Positions 33,659 through 41,473 of a stretch of DNA of 64,000 bases are shown piece after piece. Where the stretch lies: assembly GCF_000069185.1 (NCBI RefSeq), contig NC_010397.1, positions 2,542,001-2,606,000 of the forward strand. The letters run 5' to 3'. The position numbers were made by a program, and so were the translations under genes. Each line of letters starts with the position of its first letter. Within the stretch, counting starts at the first letter, position 1. The notes under the pieces are model-generated. The model made no database searches. It was not told the DNA's origin and saw nothing but the letters and a program-made list of their open reading frames with translations. The DNA is from Mycobacteroides abscessus ATCC 19977 (GTDB lineage: Bacteria; Actinomycetota; Actinomycetes; Mycobacteriales; Mycobacteriaceae).

Positions 33659-33886
33659 TTACAGTCTGCTGGATAGCAGTGTCTTGGCCAGCTCCGCACC
33701 CTTACGGCTGTCCGATTGAGCCTTGCGGAACAGTTGTGCTACCTCGGTGTCGCCGTCGCGTTCCGCATCGCCGATAAAGGTCTGCAGCCGCAGCGCATTC
33801 TCCAGACAATCCTTGGTGAAGCGGATCAGATCGTAGTTCTTGTCCTTGGTGCCGGTCAGTTCTCCGGATTCGGTGGCCAAAGTCAT
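33659..33886 (-). CDS. Small acidic/basic helical protein, SigF-controlled, unknown
   Basis: A 75-aa soluble protein, ATG with GGGAG upstream. Sequence features: TGTKDKNYDLIRFTKDCLEN, then FIGDAERDGDTEVAQLFRKA, then DSRKGAELAKTLLSSRL; probably a two- to three-helix bundle with conserved-looking acidic and Lys residues. I do not know a named family. A perfect SigF promoter lies 35 bp upstream and a hairpin follows the stop, so it is a single-gene unit. Confidence 0.6.
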   Translation of the reverse strand: MTLATESGELTGTKDKNYDLIRFTKDCLENALRLQTFIGDAERDGDTEVAQLFRKAQSDSRKGAELAKTLLSSRL

Positions 33887-33920
33887 GGTGCTCCCTTCTC
33901 GTGTGGCTGGCGACAAGGGC

Positions 33921-33945
33921 ATACCCAGGTGGAATGCCGGTAAAC
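33921..33945 (-). promoter_or_regulatory. SigF-type promoter, perfect consensus (left half of divergent pair)
   Basis: On the reverse strand GTTT, N15, GGGTAT, upstream of the 75-aa gene. Five bp separate it from the matching + strand promoter. Confidence 0.72.
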
Positions 33946-33950
33946 ACCAC

Positions 33951-33975
33951 GTTTGCGGAACTCCGCGTCGGGTAT
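33951..33975 (+). promoter_or_regulatory. SigF-type promoter, perfect consensus (right half of divergent pair)
   Basis: GTTT, N15, GGGTAT, 38 bp upstream of the LGFP-type lipoprotein ATG. Confidence 0.72.
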
Positions 33976-34013
33976 GCCCCCTGACGTCCGCAACCTGTGC
34001 AAAGGGAGGAACG

Positions 34014-34637
34014 ATGAAACGTCTTGTGAAAGTGCGTCACCGGCAACCGGTCGGGCCTGCTGCAACTCGCGTCGGAGCCGTGATCGCGGCCGTTGCCATC
34101 ACAGGCGGTGGCATAGCCGCATGTAGCAAGGACGACGCCAAGGATGCGATGTCCACGGCCTCGAGCGCGGCCTCATCGGGTGCCAGCGCGGCCTCGAGCG
34201 GCCTTTCCTCTGCCACCAGCGCGATGTCGTCCGCGGCAACCGCACCGGAACTGCGGTACGACGTGCCGGGCGGTGAGGTGATCTTGGATGGCGACGTGGC
34301 GAATACCTTCACCAAGGCCGGGGGCGAACAAAAGGTCGGCCGACTCACCGCAAAGCCCGAACAACAAGGCGCCGGAACCGTTTTCACATTCGAAAACGGC
34401 AATATCTACTCCTCGACCGCGACGGGAACGCACCTGGTGCAGGGAGAGATACTGCGAGTGTACAACCAGAACGGCGGGCCCACGGGCTCTCTCGGGTACC
34501 CGACATCGGACGAAGCGCAAACCAACGGTGGGCCGCAGACAGCATCCGGTGGCTGGATCAGCAAGTTCCAGCACGGGGAGATTTCCTGGCTGAACCAGGG
34601 CGATGGCAACTTCCGGGAGACAGTCTCACCGAAGTAG
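34014..34637 (+). CDS. LGFP-repeat-like lipoprotein
   Basis: A 207-aa protein; ATG with GGGAGG upstream. Signal peptide with lipobox GGIAAC (Cys37), then a Ser/Ala-rich linker with repeated SSAASSGAS-like runs, then a C-terminal domain of LGFP-type repeats: GGEVILDGDVANTF, GPTGSLGYPTSDEAQ, WISKFQHGEISWL. LGFP repeats are found on envelope proteins of mycolic acid bacteria. It has a perfect SigF promoter. A relative is encoded at 63377-63982. Confidence 0.78.
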   Translation: MKRLVKVRHRQPVGPAATRVGAVIAAVAITGGGIAACSKDDAKDAMSTASSAASSGASAASSGLSSATSAMSSAATAPELRYDVPGGEVILDGDVANTFTKAGGEQKVGRLTAKPEQQGAGTVFTFENGNIYSSTATGTHLVQGEILRVYNQNGGPTGSLGYPTSDEAQTNGGPQTASGGWISKFQHGEISWLNQGDGNFRETVSPK

Positions 34638-34664
34638 TCACTTGAAATAACCCGCCGACAGGGC

Positions 34665-34705
34665 AGTGGGGCCGACCGGGCGTTCGCGCGTCAGTCGGCC
34701 CCACT
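34665..34705. terminator. Bidirectional terminator hairpin
   Basis: A 12-bp perfect stem (AGTGGGGCCGAC and its complement) with a 17-nt loop, between the convergent LGFP-type and ChaB-like genes. Confidence 0.8.
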
Positions 34706-34722
34706 TTCGCGAGATGGCCTGC

Positions 34723-35139
34723 TCAGTCCTTTCGGCTCTCGCGCCGATTGGCTTTTTCGATCGCGGCAACGAGTTCCTCTTTATTCATGCTTGAGCGGCC
34801 GCGGATTTCGAGCCTGCGCGCGATGGACAGCAGGTGATCCTTGGTGGCGCTGGTGTCTACGCCCTCGGCCGTCTTACCCCGCGCGTTCGGGCCGCCGCTT
34901 CGCGCCCGCTCGTCGGAAGGCCCCCGAGTTTCCTTCTCTTCCCAGTGGTCACCGACCTTTTCGAAGCTGTGCTTCAGCGCCGCGTAAGCGACGCGGTGCG
35001 CATGCTGACCCTCGCCATAGGTTTTGACCGCGGAGTCGTGAGCCTTGGCGAAGGTGCGCTGGGCCTTGTCGCTCGATTTACGCAGGGTGTCGGGCAGTTC
35101 GCTCTGCTTGGCTCTACCTTTGCTTGTGGTCTTGGGCAT
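34723..35139 (-). CDS. ChaB family protein with Rho-N/SAP-like C-terminal domain
   Basis: A 138-aa protein. Residues 12-68 are a ChaB domain (SELPDTLRKSSDKAQRTF, AVKTYGEGQHAHRVAYAAL, HSFEKVGDHWEE). Residues about 98-132 look like a Rho N-terminal/SAP helix motif (KDHLLSIARRLEIRG, NKEELVAAIEKANR). ChaB is named for cation transport regulation, but many members are small stress proteins. It is 30 bp after the DUF5709-like gene and shares its SigF promoter. Confidence 0.78.
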   Translation of the reverse strand: MPKTTSKGRAKQSELPDTLRKSSDKAQRTFAKAHDSAVKTYGEGQHAHRVAYAALKHSFEKVGDHWEEKETRGPSDERARSGGPNARGKTAEGVDTSATKDHLLSIARRLEIRGRSSMNKEELVAAIEKANRRESRKD

Positions 35140-35169
35140 GGTGTTCTCCTTTCATGGACTACGCCAGAC

Positions 35170-35436
35170 TCACTCGTCGGGCGCCGGGTCTTCGGCCGTC
35201 TCCCGGTCAACATCCGGGCGTTCGGCCCACAACTTCTTGTCGAGGGATTCGCCCTCCGACGCCTCGTTGGCGACCAATCCGAATTTCCCGGAAGCTGACC
35301 ACTTTTGGGGCGGCTCGACGGGCTCGTCACCGTCGGCGTTGTGCATTTCGTCAGAATCGGTGGACTCGCTGACGTTCAATGTGTCGCCGGGTCCCGCCTC
35401 GTCATCGCCGACATCCTCGTATTTTCCGACAGACAT
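35170..35436 (-). CDS. DUF5709-like acidic small protein
   Basis: An 88-aa, strongly acidic, probably unstructured protein. The middle (PGDTLNVSES) and C-terminal GESLDKKLWAERPDV resemble the E-T-L-D-Q-R-L-x-E-E-x-P-D-V end of DUF5709 proteins. No ribosome site; the SigF-type promoter would start the mRNA about 4 nt before ATG, so translation is likely leaderless. First gene of an operon with ChaB-like. Confidence 0.55.
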   Translation of the reverse strand: MSVGKYEDVGDDEAGPGDTLNVSESTDSDEMHNADGDEPVEPPQKWSASGKFGLVANEASEGESLDKKLWAERPDVDRETAEDPAPDE

Positions 35437-35446
35437 GATGACCTAC

Positions 35447-35471
35447 TTACCCGCCCAGCGACGCACCAAAC
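35447..35471 (-). promoter_or_regulatory. SigF-type promoter candidate for DUF5709-like/ChaB-like operon
   Basis: On the reverse strand GTTT, N15, GGGTAA. Its -35 overlaps the last base of the catalase stop codon, so the promoter is buried at the catalase gene end. Confidence 0.65.
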
Positions 35472-37579
35472 TATGCGGGCACCATCTCGGTCTCGCGTTC
35501 CCAGGCGCGATGCCGGCTGATCGCTGTGACAAACGCGGCCACGAATTCGGCCGGCAATGCATTGGCCTCCGCGGTGGTCGTCACCACGCCGTCGTCAACC
35601 ACAATCTCCGTGGTGGTGGCAAGTGTTTCGACCACAGAGGCTGCCCGGAGCAGATCGAGTCCGGAACCGTAGGCCGCGACGGGCTTGAGATGTTTGTAGG
35701 CCTCGGAAACGAAATGCACGGCGAAGCCGTTGCGCGCCAGCCGCCAGGCGGATTCGGCTCCGGAGGGTACGACTACGGCGTCGTATAACACCGAGGCCAT
35801 CGTGGTCATCGCGCGGTCGACGCGGAGTTCGCCGCCGGATTCGCCGGTGAGCGTTCCGCCGCCAGTCGGTGCGAGTATCTCGACAATCGCGTCGCTCTCT
35901 TCCAGCGCCGCACGAAGCAACTCCACGCCGTGAATATCGACGCCGTCGGCCGCGAGCACCGCGATCCGTCGGGTGGCGATGCTGTCTCGGGTGGTGGAAA
36001 GCTGGGACAGCGCCGGGGACGGTGGAAGAGCCTCGTCGGCCGATTGCGGCGCTGGGGCGGGTAAGCCCAGCTGCAAGGCGACTTGAGAAGCAAGATCGTG
36101 TTCCACCAGGTTGAGTTGAGCGACAACACGTTCGCGAATCCCGGCCTCGGCACTCACCTTGCCCAGTTCGAACGAGAATGCCGAAACGATGTGCTGCGCC
36201 TCGACGGCGGACATACTGTTCCAGAACATCCGCGGCTGGCTGTAGAAATCCTTGAAGCTCTCGGCGCGCTGGCGGATCTTATGTCCGTCCACTCGTTGGG
36301 TGTAGTGGCGGAAGACATCTTCATGTGCCAGGGCCGGACAGCCGCCGCCGAGGGTGTTCTTGAAATAGCTGGACTTGCCTTGTGGGATGTCATGCTGCGC
36401 GAAGCCGTCTCGCTGGTTGTTGTGTACCTCGGCGATCGGTCTGTTGATGGGCAGTTGTGCGAAGTTCGGACCGCCCAGGCGGATCAGTTGTGTATCCAGG
36501 TAGGAGAAGTTACGAAACTGAAGCAGCGGGTCGTTGGTGAAGTCGATTCCCGGCACCACGTTGGCCGTGTGGAATGCGACCTGTTCTGTCTCGGCAAAGA
36601 AGTTGTCGGGGTTCCGATCCAGCACCATGCGTCCGACCGGCTGCACCGGAACCTGTTCTTCCGGAATGATTTTCGTTGAATCAAGAAGGTCGAAGGGGAA
36701 TTTGAACTCGTCGGATTCCGGCACCAGCTGCACTCCGAGTTCCCATTCCGGAAACTGGCCGGACTCAATCGCGTCCCAGAGATCGCGCCGGTTGAAATCG
36801 GGGTCCTTGCCGGCGATCTGCTGACATTCGTCCCACAGCAGTGAGTGCACGCCCAGCAGCGGCTTCCAGTGGAACTTCACAAAAACGCCCTCGCCGGCGT
36901 CGTTGACCAACCGGAAGGTGTGTACGCCGAACCCTTGCATCATGCGGTAGCTGCGGGGCAGAGCCCTATCGGACATGAGCCACATGATCGCGTGTAGCGT
37001 CTCGGGCTGCTCGGCAACGAAGTCCCACAAGGTGTCATGCGCCGAGGCGGCCTGCGGGATCTCGTTGTCGGGCTCAGGCTTCACCGCGTGCACGAAGTCC
37101 GGAAATTTGATGCCGTCCTGGATAAAGAATACCGGGAAATTGTTGCCGACCAGATCGTAATTGCCTTGCTGTGTATAGAATTTCGTGGCAAATCCGCGTA
37201 CGTCGCGCACGGTGTCTGCCGAGCCGCGGGACCCCGCAACGGTAGAGAAACGAACGAACACCGGTGTGCGCAGGCCGGGTGTGGTGAGAAATTTCGCGGC
37301 TGTGAAGTCCGATAGCCACGCGTCGTACGGCTCGAAGTAGCCGTATGCGCCCGCGCCGCGCGCATGAACCACACGCTCTGGAATGCGCTCGTGGTCAAAA
37401 TGCGTGACTATCTCGCGGGCGTGAAAATCCTCCAGCAGCGTGGGGCCCCTGACACCGGCGGTGAGCGCGTCATCGGTGTGGTCGACGCGAACGCCTTGCT
37501 GGGTAGTGAGATAACCAGAGGCTCGGTCCACCCGGGACGTGTCGAGTTGCTCTTGTTTGGGATTCGACGTGCGGTCCAC
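35471..37579 (-). CDS. katE: Large-subunit monofunctional catalase (KatE/HPII type)
   Basis: A 702-aa clade 2 catalase. Residues include the essential His in [15 protein letters not shown], Asn in [13 protein letters not shown], and the haem Tyr in [16 protein letters not shown]. The C-terminal 170 residues form the flavodoxin/DJ-1-like domain of large catalases ([30 protein letters not shown]). The start is GTG 37579 after AAGGAG; a SigF-type promoter lies 39 bp upstream. It removes hydrogen peroxide in the cytosol. It is unrelated to KatG. Confidence 0.92.
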   Translation of the reverse strand: MDRTSNPKQEQLDTSRVDRASGYLTTQQGVRVDHTDDALTAGVRGPTLLEDFHAREIVTHFDHERIPERVVHARGAGAYGYFEPYDAWLSDFTAAKFLTTPGLRTPVFVRFSTVAGSRGSADTVRDVRGFATKFYTQQGNYDLVGNNFPVFFIQDGIKFPDFVHAVKPEPDNEIPQAASAHDTLWDFVAEQPETLHAIMWLMSDRALPRSYRMMQGFGVHTFRLVNDAGEGVFVKFHWKPLLGVHSLLWDECQQIAGKDPDFNRRDLWDAIESGQFPEWELGVQLVPESDEFKFPFDLLDSTKIIPEEQVPVQPVGRMVLDRNPDNFFAETEQVAFHTANVVPGIDFTNDPLLQFRNFSYLDTQLIRLGGPNFAQLPINRPIAEVHNNQRDGFAQHDIPQGKSSYFKNTLGGGCPALAHEDVFRHYTQRVDGHKIRQRAESFKDFYSQPRMFWNSMSAVEAQHIVSAFSFELGKVSAEAGIRERVVAQLNLVEHDLASQVALQLGLPAPAPQSADEALPPSPALSQLSTTRDSIATRRIAVLAADGVDIHGVELLRAALEESDAIVEILAPTGGGTLTGESGGELRVDRAMTTMASVLYDAVVVPSGAESAWRLARNGFAVHFVSEAYKHLKPVAAYGSGLDLLRAASVVETLATTTEIVVDDGVVTTTAEANALPAEFVAAFVTAISRHRAWERETEMVPA

Positions 37580-37617
37580 GATGTACTCCTTAGCGGCGCG
37601 GGAAAGACTGCCGCCGG

Positions 37618-37642
37618 GTACCCCGGTAGCCGAACGACAAAC
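37618..37642 (-). promoter_or_regulatory. SigF-type promoter candidate for catalase
   Basis: On the reverse strand GTTT, N15, GGGTAC; predicted transcription start about 32 nt before GTG 37579. Confidence 0.65.
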
Positions 37643-37673
37643 ATCGGGCGGGGCCCGCCATGAAATTGTTGTT

Positions 37674-38222
37674 TTACAACGGAAGTCGAGGTTGTTCGGG
37701 CGCTTCTGGCATATATGTCGAACGGAAGTTGCTGGAACGAAAGGCCAGCGGCAGCGCCAGCCAGCACAAACCAAATGCGATCAGCGCGAACACGCCAGCG
37801 GCGATGCCCGCACGGCGTCCCGAGACGGTATCGAAGATAATGTCGGTAACCCCGGCCATGGCCAATCCGAGCAACAGCAGGCCCGCGAATGCCAAGCGGT
37901 GTGCCGCCGAAACCAGTACCGGAAGGCGGTGCTGGCGAAAGAGAACTCGATGCATGCCAACAGGCGCCACCAGCAGCATGGTAGAGGCGATTGAACAGCA
38001 GACGGTGGCCAAGTACACCATCCGCATCGGGTGATCGAGCATGTCGAAGCGCTGCTGAAAAGGAAGCGTGAGTAGTAGACCGGTAAGGAGCTGCACACCT
38101 GTCTGCATAACCCGCAGCTCCTGCAGGAGGCTGGTCCAGTTCCGGTCGAGCCGTTCGGTGACGGTTTCGTGGCGGGCCGACTGGTTCCACCTCTGATCGT
38201 CCTCCGGGTGGTCAACGTCCAC
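37674..38222 (-). CDS. DUF6328-like membrane protein
   Basis: About 182 aa from GTG 38222. An N-terminal basic/acidic segment (ERLDRNWTSLLQELRVMQTG) is followed by four transmembrane helices. The LLQELRVMQTGVQ and FQQRFDML motifs match the DUF6328 family of unknown function. An ATG further upstream in frame gives an implausible hydrophilic extension. The SigF-like promoter at 38232-38256 would start the mRNA within about 3 nt of this GTG. Confidence 0.68.
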   Translation of the reverse strand: MDVDHPEDDQRWNQSARHETVTERLDRNWTSLLQELRVMQTGVQLLTGLLLTLPFQQRFDMLDHPMRMVYLATVCCSIASTMLLVAPVGMHRVLFRQHRLPVLVSAAHRLAFAGLLLLGLAMAGVTDIIFDTVSGRRAGIAAGVFALIAFGLCWLALPLAFRSSNFRSTYMPEAPEQPRLPL

Positions 38223-38231
38223 GCTGTGATG

Positions 38232-38256
38232 ATCCCCGGTTTGAACCGAACGAAAC
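38232..38256 (-). promoter_or_regulatory. SigF-like promoter candidate for DUF6328-like gene
   Basis: On the reverse strand GTTT, N15, GGGGAT (one mismatch in the -10). It overlaps an oppositely directed SigF-like site by 18 bp. Confidence 0.45.
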
Positions 38257-38264
38257 CTGGGTAC
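38239..38264 (+). promoter_or_regulatory. SigF-type promoter candidate for Gly/Pro-rich lipoprotein gene
   Basis: GTTT, N16, GGGTAC; predicted transcription start about 3 nt before ATG 38274, again nearly leaderless. Confidence 0.55.
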
Positions 38265-38273
38265 GGGCACCGT

Positions 38274-38609
38274 ATGCATACAAAAGCCAGGACTACGGTA
38301 GGTGTGGCCGTCGGATCGATGGCCCTGATCGCCTCGTTGATCGGTTGCGGCACCGACGCGCCACCGCGCAGCGTCGGGACCACCACCCAAACGCCCGCGC
38401 CCCCGCCTGGGGGCAGCGGCAGTGTGCCGGGCGGGCCGACGGGCGGAGGCGGCCCGGAGGGTGGCGCGGGCAGCATCCCAGGTGGGCCGACGGGAGGTGG
38501 TGGCCCAGGAGGAGGCGGAGGAGAGATCCCCGGCGGCCCCACCGGTAGCGGTGGTCCCGGCGGCGGAAGCGGATGCATTCCCAACGTGGGGTGCGTGAAC
38601 GTGCCTTAG
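38274..38609 (+). CDS. Gly/Pro-repeat lipoprotein
   Basis: A 111-aa protein with signal peptide and lipobox ASLIGC (Cys25). The mature part has three 17-residue repeats with core IPGGPTGGGGPGG (residues 47-97) and a short tail with two Cys (CIPNVGC). It is probably a flexible envelope-attached protein. The family is unknown. It lies 22 bp upstream of the hemophore-like gene and may share its transcript. Confidence 0.55.
   Translation: MHTKARTTVGVAVGSMALIASLIGCGTDAPPRSVGTTTQTPAPPPGGSGSVPGGPTGGGGPEGGAGSIPGGPTGGGGPGGGGGEIPGGPTGSGGPGGGSGCIPNVGCVNVP
38412..38564 (+). repeat. Three 51-bp in-frame tandem repeats
   Basis: The repeats encode 17-aa units with core V/I-P-G-G-P-T-G inside the lipoprotein gene. 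They are imperfect at the DNA level; copy number may vary between strains. Confidence 0.7.
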
Positions 38610-38631
38610 TCGAGTGCGAGGTGATTATCGA

Positions 38632-38952
38632 ATGAGGAACACCAGTTTCATTGCGGCGCTTACGGTGTCTGTCGTGACGGCGGTTATGGGTGCTCCGCCG
38701 GGGCATGCATCCACCGACTGCAGCCAAGAAGGGATCGCCCAGGCGGTGCAGGCAACCAATAACGCGTTGAGCATCTACTTCGATAAGTATCCTGAGGCAA
38801 ACGCGGTAATCACCGACGCGTACCTGCAGCCCGAAGCCGTGGGCGCATCGAACATCAGGGCATATTTCGCCGCACACCCGCAACAGGATCGCGAACTGAA
38901 GGACATCATGGCTCCGCTTGACGACAAAAAGCCAGAGTGCCGGACCGTTTGA
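38632..38952 (+). CDS. Hemophore-like secreted haem-binding family protein
   Basis: A 106-aa protein with a signal peptide (cleavage near GHAS). The mature part has DCSQEGIAQAVQATNNALSI, YFDKYPEANAVITDAYLQ, NIRAYFAAHPQQDRELKDI and a C-terminal KPEC, the pattern of the Rv0203-type hemophore family with a Cys at each end. A second hemophore-related gene is at 1425-1757. Haem binding is inferred from family. GTG 38614 is an alternative start. Confidence 0.75.
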   Translation: MRNTSFIAALTVSVVTAVMGAPPGHASTDCSQEGIAQAVQATNNALSIYFDKYPEANAVITDAYLQPEAVGASNIRAYFAAHPQQDRELKDIMAPLDDKKPECRTV

Positions 38953-38960
38953 GACGCGTG

Positions 38961-39656
38961 TCAGCCTAACGGGCGGTCTTCGACGATCGCCCGCGCGATC
39001 TCCACCAGTTTGGTGTTGAAATCCTGTGACAGCGTCCTGATGACGGTGAACGCTTCTGCGGCATTGATGCTGAAACGCTCCATCAGCATTCCCTTGGCCT
39101 GACCAATGACGTCGCGCGACGCAAGGGCTGAGGCCCATTGCGACTCACGCTGCGCCGCCACCAGCACGATCGCGGCGTGCGTGGCCAACGCCAGTCCAGC
39201 GTCATAGGAGTCAGCGCCGAACGCACCTGGCGACTGCGCGTAAAGGTTAAGCGCTCCAAGGTTTTCACCGAAGGTGAACAACTGGAAGGACAGCATCGAC
39301 CGAACGCCGAGCTTCACCGCCGCCTCGGCGAAACGCGGCCACGGCGTCGTCTGGGCAAGATCTTCGGCATACACCGTCTCGTGTTCCCATGCCGACTGCA
39401 CGCACGGGCCCTCGCGCAACTCCTGCTGAATGTCATCGAGTTTGCGTGGCGTTTCCGACGTCGCCGCCCTCGACTCAATTTCGTAGCGCCCGGTGACCAG
39501 CGTTATGCCGGCTTGCTCCACACCGGGCACGGTCTCGAGTGCCGCGGTGGTGATCGACCTGAGCGTCATTTCGACGCTGGAGTGCTCCTGCTGCATGCGG
39601 CGCGCGGCGTCCGCGATTTTCGCGCTGAACGCTCCGGCAGCCGCCTCATCGGTCAC
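38961..39656 (-). CDS. GAF-ANTAR domain regulatory protein
   Basis: A 231-aa protein from GTG 39656. A GAF domain (about 25-165: VEQAGITLVTGRYEIESR, REGPCVQSAWEHETV, SMLSFQLFTFGENLGALNLY) is followed by ANTAR (ALASRDVIGQAKGMLMERF, NAAEAFTVIRTLSQDFNTK). It is a likely RNA-binding antiterminator that senses a small ligand or redox change. The second ANTAR protein of the island. The first codons could also be extended upstream. Confidence 0.85.
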   Translation of the reverse strand: MTDEAAAGAFSAKIADAARRMQQEHSSVEMTLRSITTAALETVPGVEQAGITLVTGRYEIESRAATSETPRKLDDIQQELREGPCVQSAWEHETVYAEDLAQTTPWPRFAEAAVKLGVRSMLSFQLFTFGENLGALNLYAQSPGAFGADSYDAGLALATHAAIVLVAAQRESQWASALASRDVIGQAKGMLMERFSINAAEAFTVIRTLSQDFNTKLVEIARAIVEDRPLG

Positions 39657-39809
39657 TCGGCCATCTTGCCAGTTTCTGTGGGACAGCGACCGAAAATGCC
39701 TGTTGGGCAGCTTCCGGTAGTGTCCGCTACCAGTGGAGCCCTTACACTCAGCTAATTTCGCGGCGATACCGCCCACCCGCTGCGTAGTTATGCGATAGGA
39801 GCCCCGCCC

Positions 39810-41165
39810 GTGAACAGTGCCCCCGACACGCTCACCCGGGGCCTCTCCGCTCGCCATATCCGTTTTATCGCGCTGGGATCAGCTATCGGGACAGGCCTGT
39901 TCTACGGTTCGGCGGAGGCGATCAGGCAAGCGGGCCCGTCGGTGCTGGTGGCCTACCTGCTGGGCGGGGCGGTGATCTACATCGTGCTGCGATCGCTGGG
40001 GGAGATGGCGGTACGCCGCCCGGTGGCAGGATCGTTCGGTGAGTACGCCACGCAGTACCTAGGGCCGTTGGCAGGCTTTCTCACCGGTTGGACGTACGCG
40101 CTGGAGATGGTCGTCGTCTGCCTGGCCGATGTGACCGCATTCGGGGTCTACATGGGTTTCTGGTTCCCCGGAGTGCCGCGCTGGGTTTGGGTGTTCTCGA
40201 TCATCTTCTTCATCGGCGCGATAAATCTGCTCAGCGTCAAGGTTTTCGGGGAGGTCGAATTCTGGCTCAGCCTGGTGAAGGTTCTTGCCATTGTCGCGAT
40301 GATCGCTGGTGGCATAGCAATCCTCGTGTGGGGCAGCTCAACTGGGCGCGAAGAGCAGCGCGGCATCGCCAACTTGTGGAATGACGGGGGCTTCTTCCCT
40401 CATGGACTGGCCGGGTTCGTGGGCAGCTTCATGATCGTGATGTTCGCGTTCGGTGGTACCGAGATCATCGGGATCACGGCGGGCGAGGCGAAGGATCCGG
40501 CGCGGACGATTCCACGGGCCGTCAACACCGTCCCCGTGCGCATCATCTTGTTCTATGTCCTCACCCTCGCTGTGATCATGGCTCTCTACCCCTGGCGGTC
40601 GATCGATTCGAACAGCAGCCCGTTTGTGCAGATATTTGAAGGGCTGGGATTCACATCGGCGGCGACCGTGCTGAACCTTGTTGTGGTGACTGCCGCGCTG
40701 TCGGCCATCAACAGCGACATCTTCGCCGCTGGCCGGATGATTTACGGCATGGCCCAGCGGGGTCAGGCTCCGGCGGTCATGCGGCGGGTATCGCGTAATG
40801 GTGTGCCGTGGATGACGGTGGTAGTCATGACGGTCGCGCTGCTGGTAGGCGTGGTGCTGAACTATGCGATCGAAGAGCGTGTCTTCGTCATCATCGCGTC
40901 CGTCGCCACCTTCGCGACGATCTTTGTTTGGCTGATGATCCTTCTGGCCCACTTTAGGTTCCGCGCCCAACAGCACCACGGCGAGGCATCGGTGGCGGAC
41001 TTCCCGGTGCCGGGCTGGCCGTACCTGCAGGTGTTCGCTACGGGGTTCCTGATGTTCGTTGTGCTCTTACTCGGCTTCGGTGCGGACACGCGTGTCGCGC
41101 TCATCGTCGGAGCAGCGTGGCTGCTGGTGCTCGTGGGTGCTTTCGCGATGTCCAGAAGACGGTAG
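39810..41165 (+). CDS. Amino acid permease (APC superfamily, AAT type)
   Basis: A 451-aa protein with twelve transmembrane helices. Family signature: [55 protein letters not shown] and [19 protein letters not shown]. These are typical of proline/aromatic/D-alanine-type AAT permeases. The substrate cannot be told. No SigF site is seen directly upstream, so it may be ordinary housekeeping inside the island. Confidence 0.85.
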   Translation: MNSAPDTLTRGLSARHIRFIALGSAIGTGLFYGSAEAIRQAGPSVLVAYLLGGAVIYIVLRSLGEMAVRRPVAGSFGEYATQYLGPLAGFLTGWTYALEMVVVCLADVTAFGVYMGFWFPGVPRWVWVFSIIFFIGAINLLSVKVFGEVEFWLSLVKVLAIVAMIAGGIAILVWGSSTGREEQRGIANLWNDGGFFPHGLAGFVGSFMIVMFAFGGTEIIGITAGEAKDPARTIPRAVNTVPVRIILFYVLTLAVIMALYPWRSIDSNSSPFVQIFEGLGFTSAATVLNLVVVTAALSAINSDIFAAGRMIYGMAQRGQAPAVMRRVSRNGVPWMTVVVMTVALLVGVVLNYAIEERVFVIIASVATFATIFVWLMILLAHFRFRAQQHHGEASVADFPVPGWPYLQVFATGFLMFVVLLLGFGADTRVALIVGAAWLLVLVGAFAMSRRR

Positions 41166-41198
41166 ATTGCCGGCGCTCCAGCCTGCTGGGTCTTGCGC

Positions 41199-41224
41199 GT
41201 TTCGGGGCTGTCCGGCCCGGGTAC
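41199..41224 (+). promoter_or_regulatory. SigF-type promoter candidate for the 64-aa gene
   Basis: GTTT, N16, GGGTAC, 46 bp before ATG 41271, which has GAGGGAG as ribosome site. Confidence 0.5.
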
Positions 41225-41270
41225 TCGGCGTGACATTCGACAGCCAATGGGCGATACGAGGGAGCGGACA

Positions 41271-41465
41271 ATGGCGGTATTTCCGGGAAGCACTTTTCAG
41301 CGGTCTCTGCCCGGAGGGCAGTCGGTGACCTACACGGTCAGGGCTGTGCGCTTCGCGCCAGTACCGTATGCAGAGGTTGAACCGGTTGGTGGGGGAGCAC
41401 GTGAGGCGCTGTCCATGTGGACCGTCGAACGCATGCAAACCAATCAGCCTCTGCCTGATCGGTGA
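41271..41465 (+). CDS. Small protein, unknown
   Basis: A 64-aa soluble protein, start MAVFPGSTFQRSLPGGQSVT, with mixed beta-like pattern and no Cys. I do not recognise a family. It has its own ribosome site and SigF-type promoter and is convergent with the TPP enzyme gene (8-bp gap), which supports its being real. Confidence 0.5.
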   Translation: MAVFPGSTFQRSLPGGQSVTYTVRAVRFAPVPYAEVEPVGGGAREALSMWTVERMQTNQPLPDR

Positions 41466-41473
41466 CGCAGGTT

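Noticed and set aside
38293..39138. 281-codon frame on the - strand
   Set aside because: Antisense to the lipoprotein and hemophore-like genes, Arg-rich, no domain.
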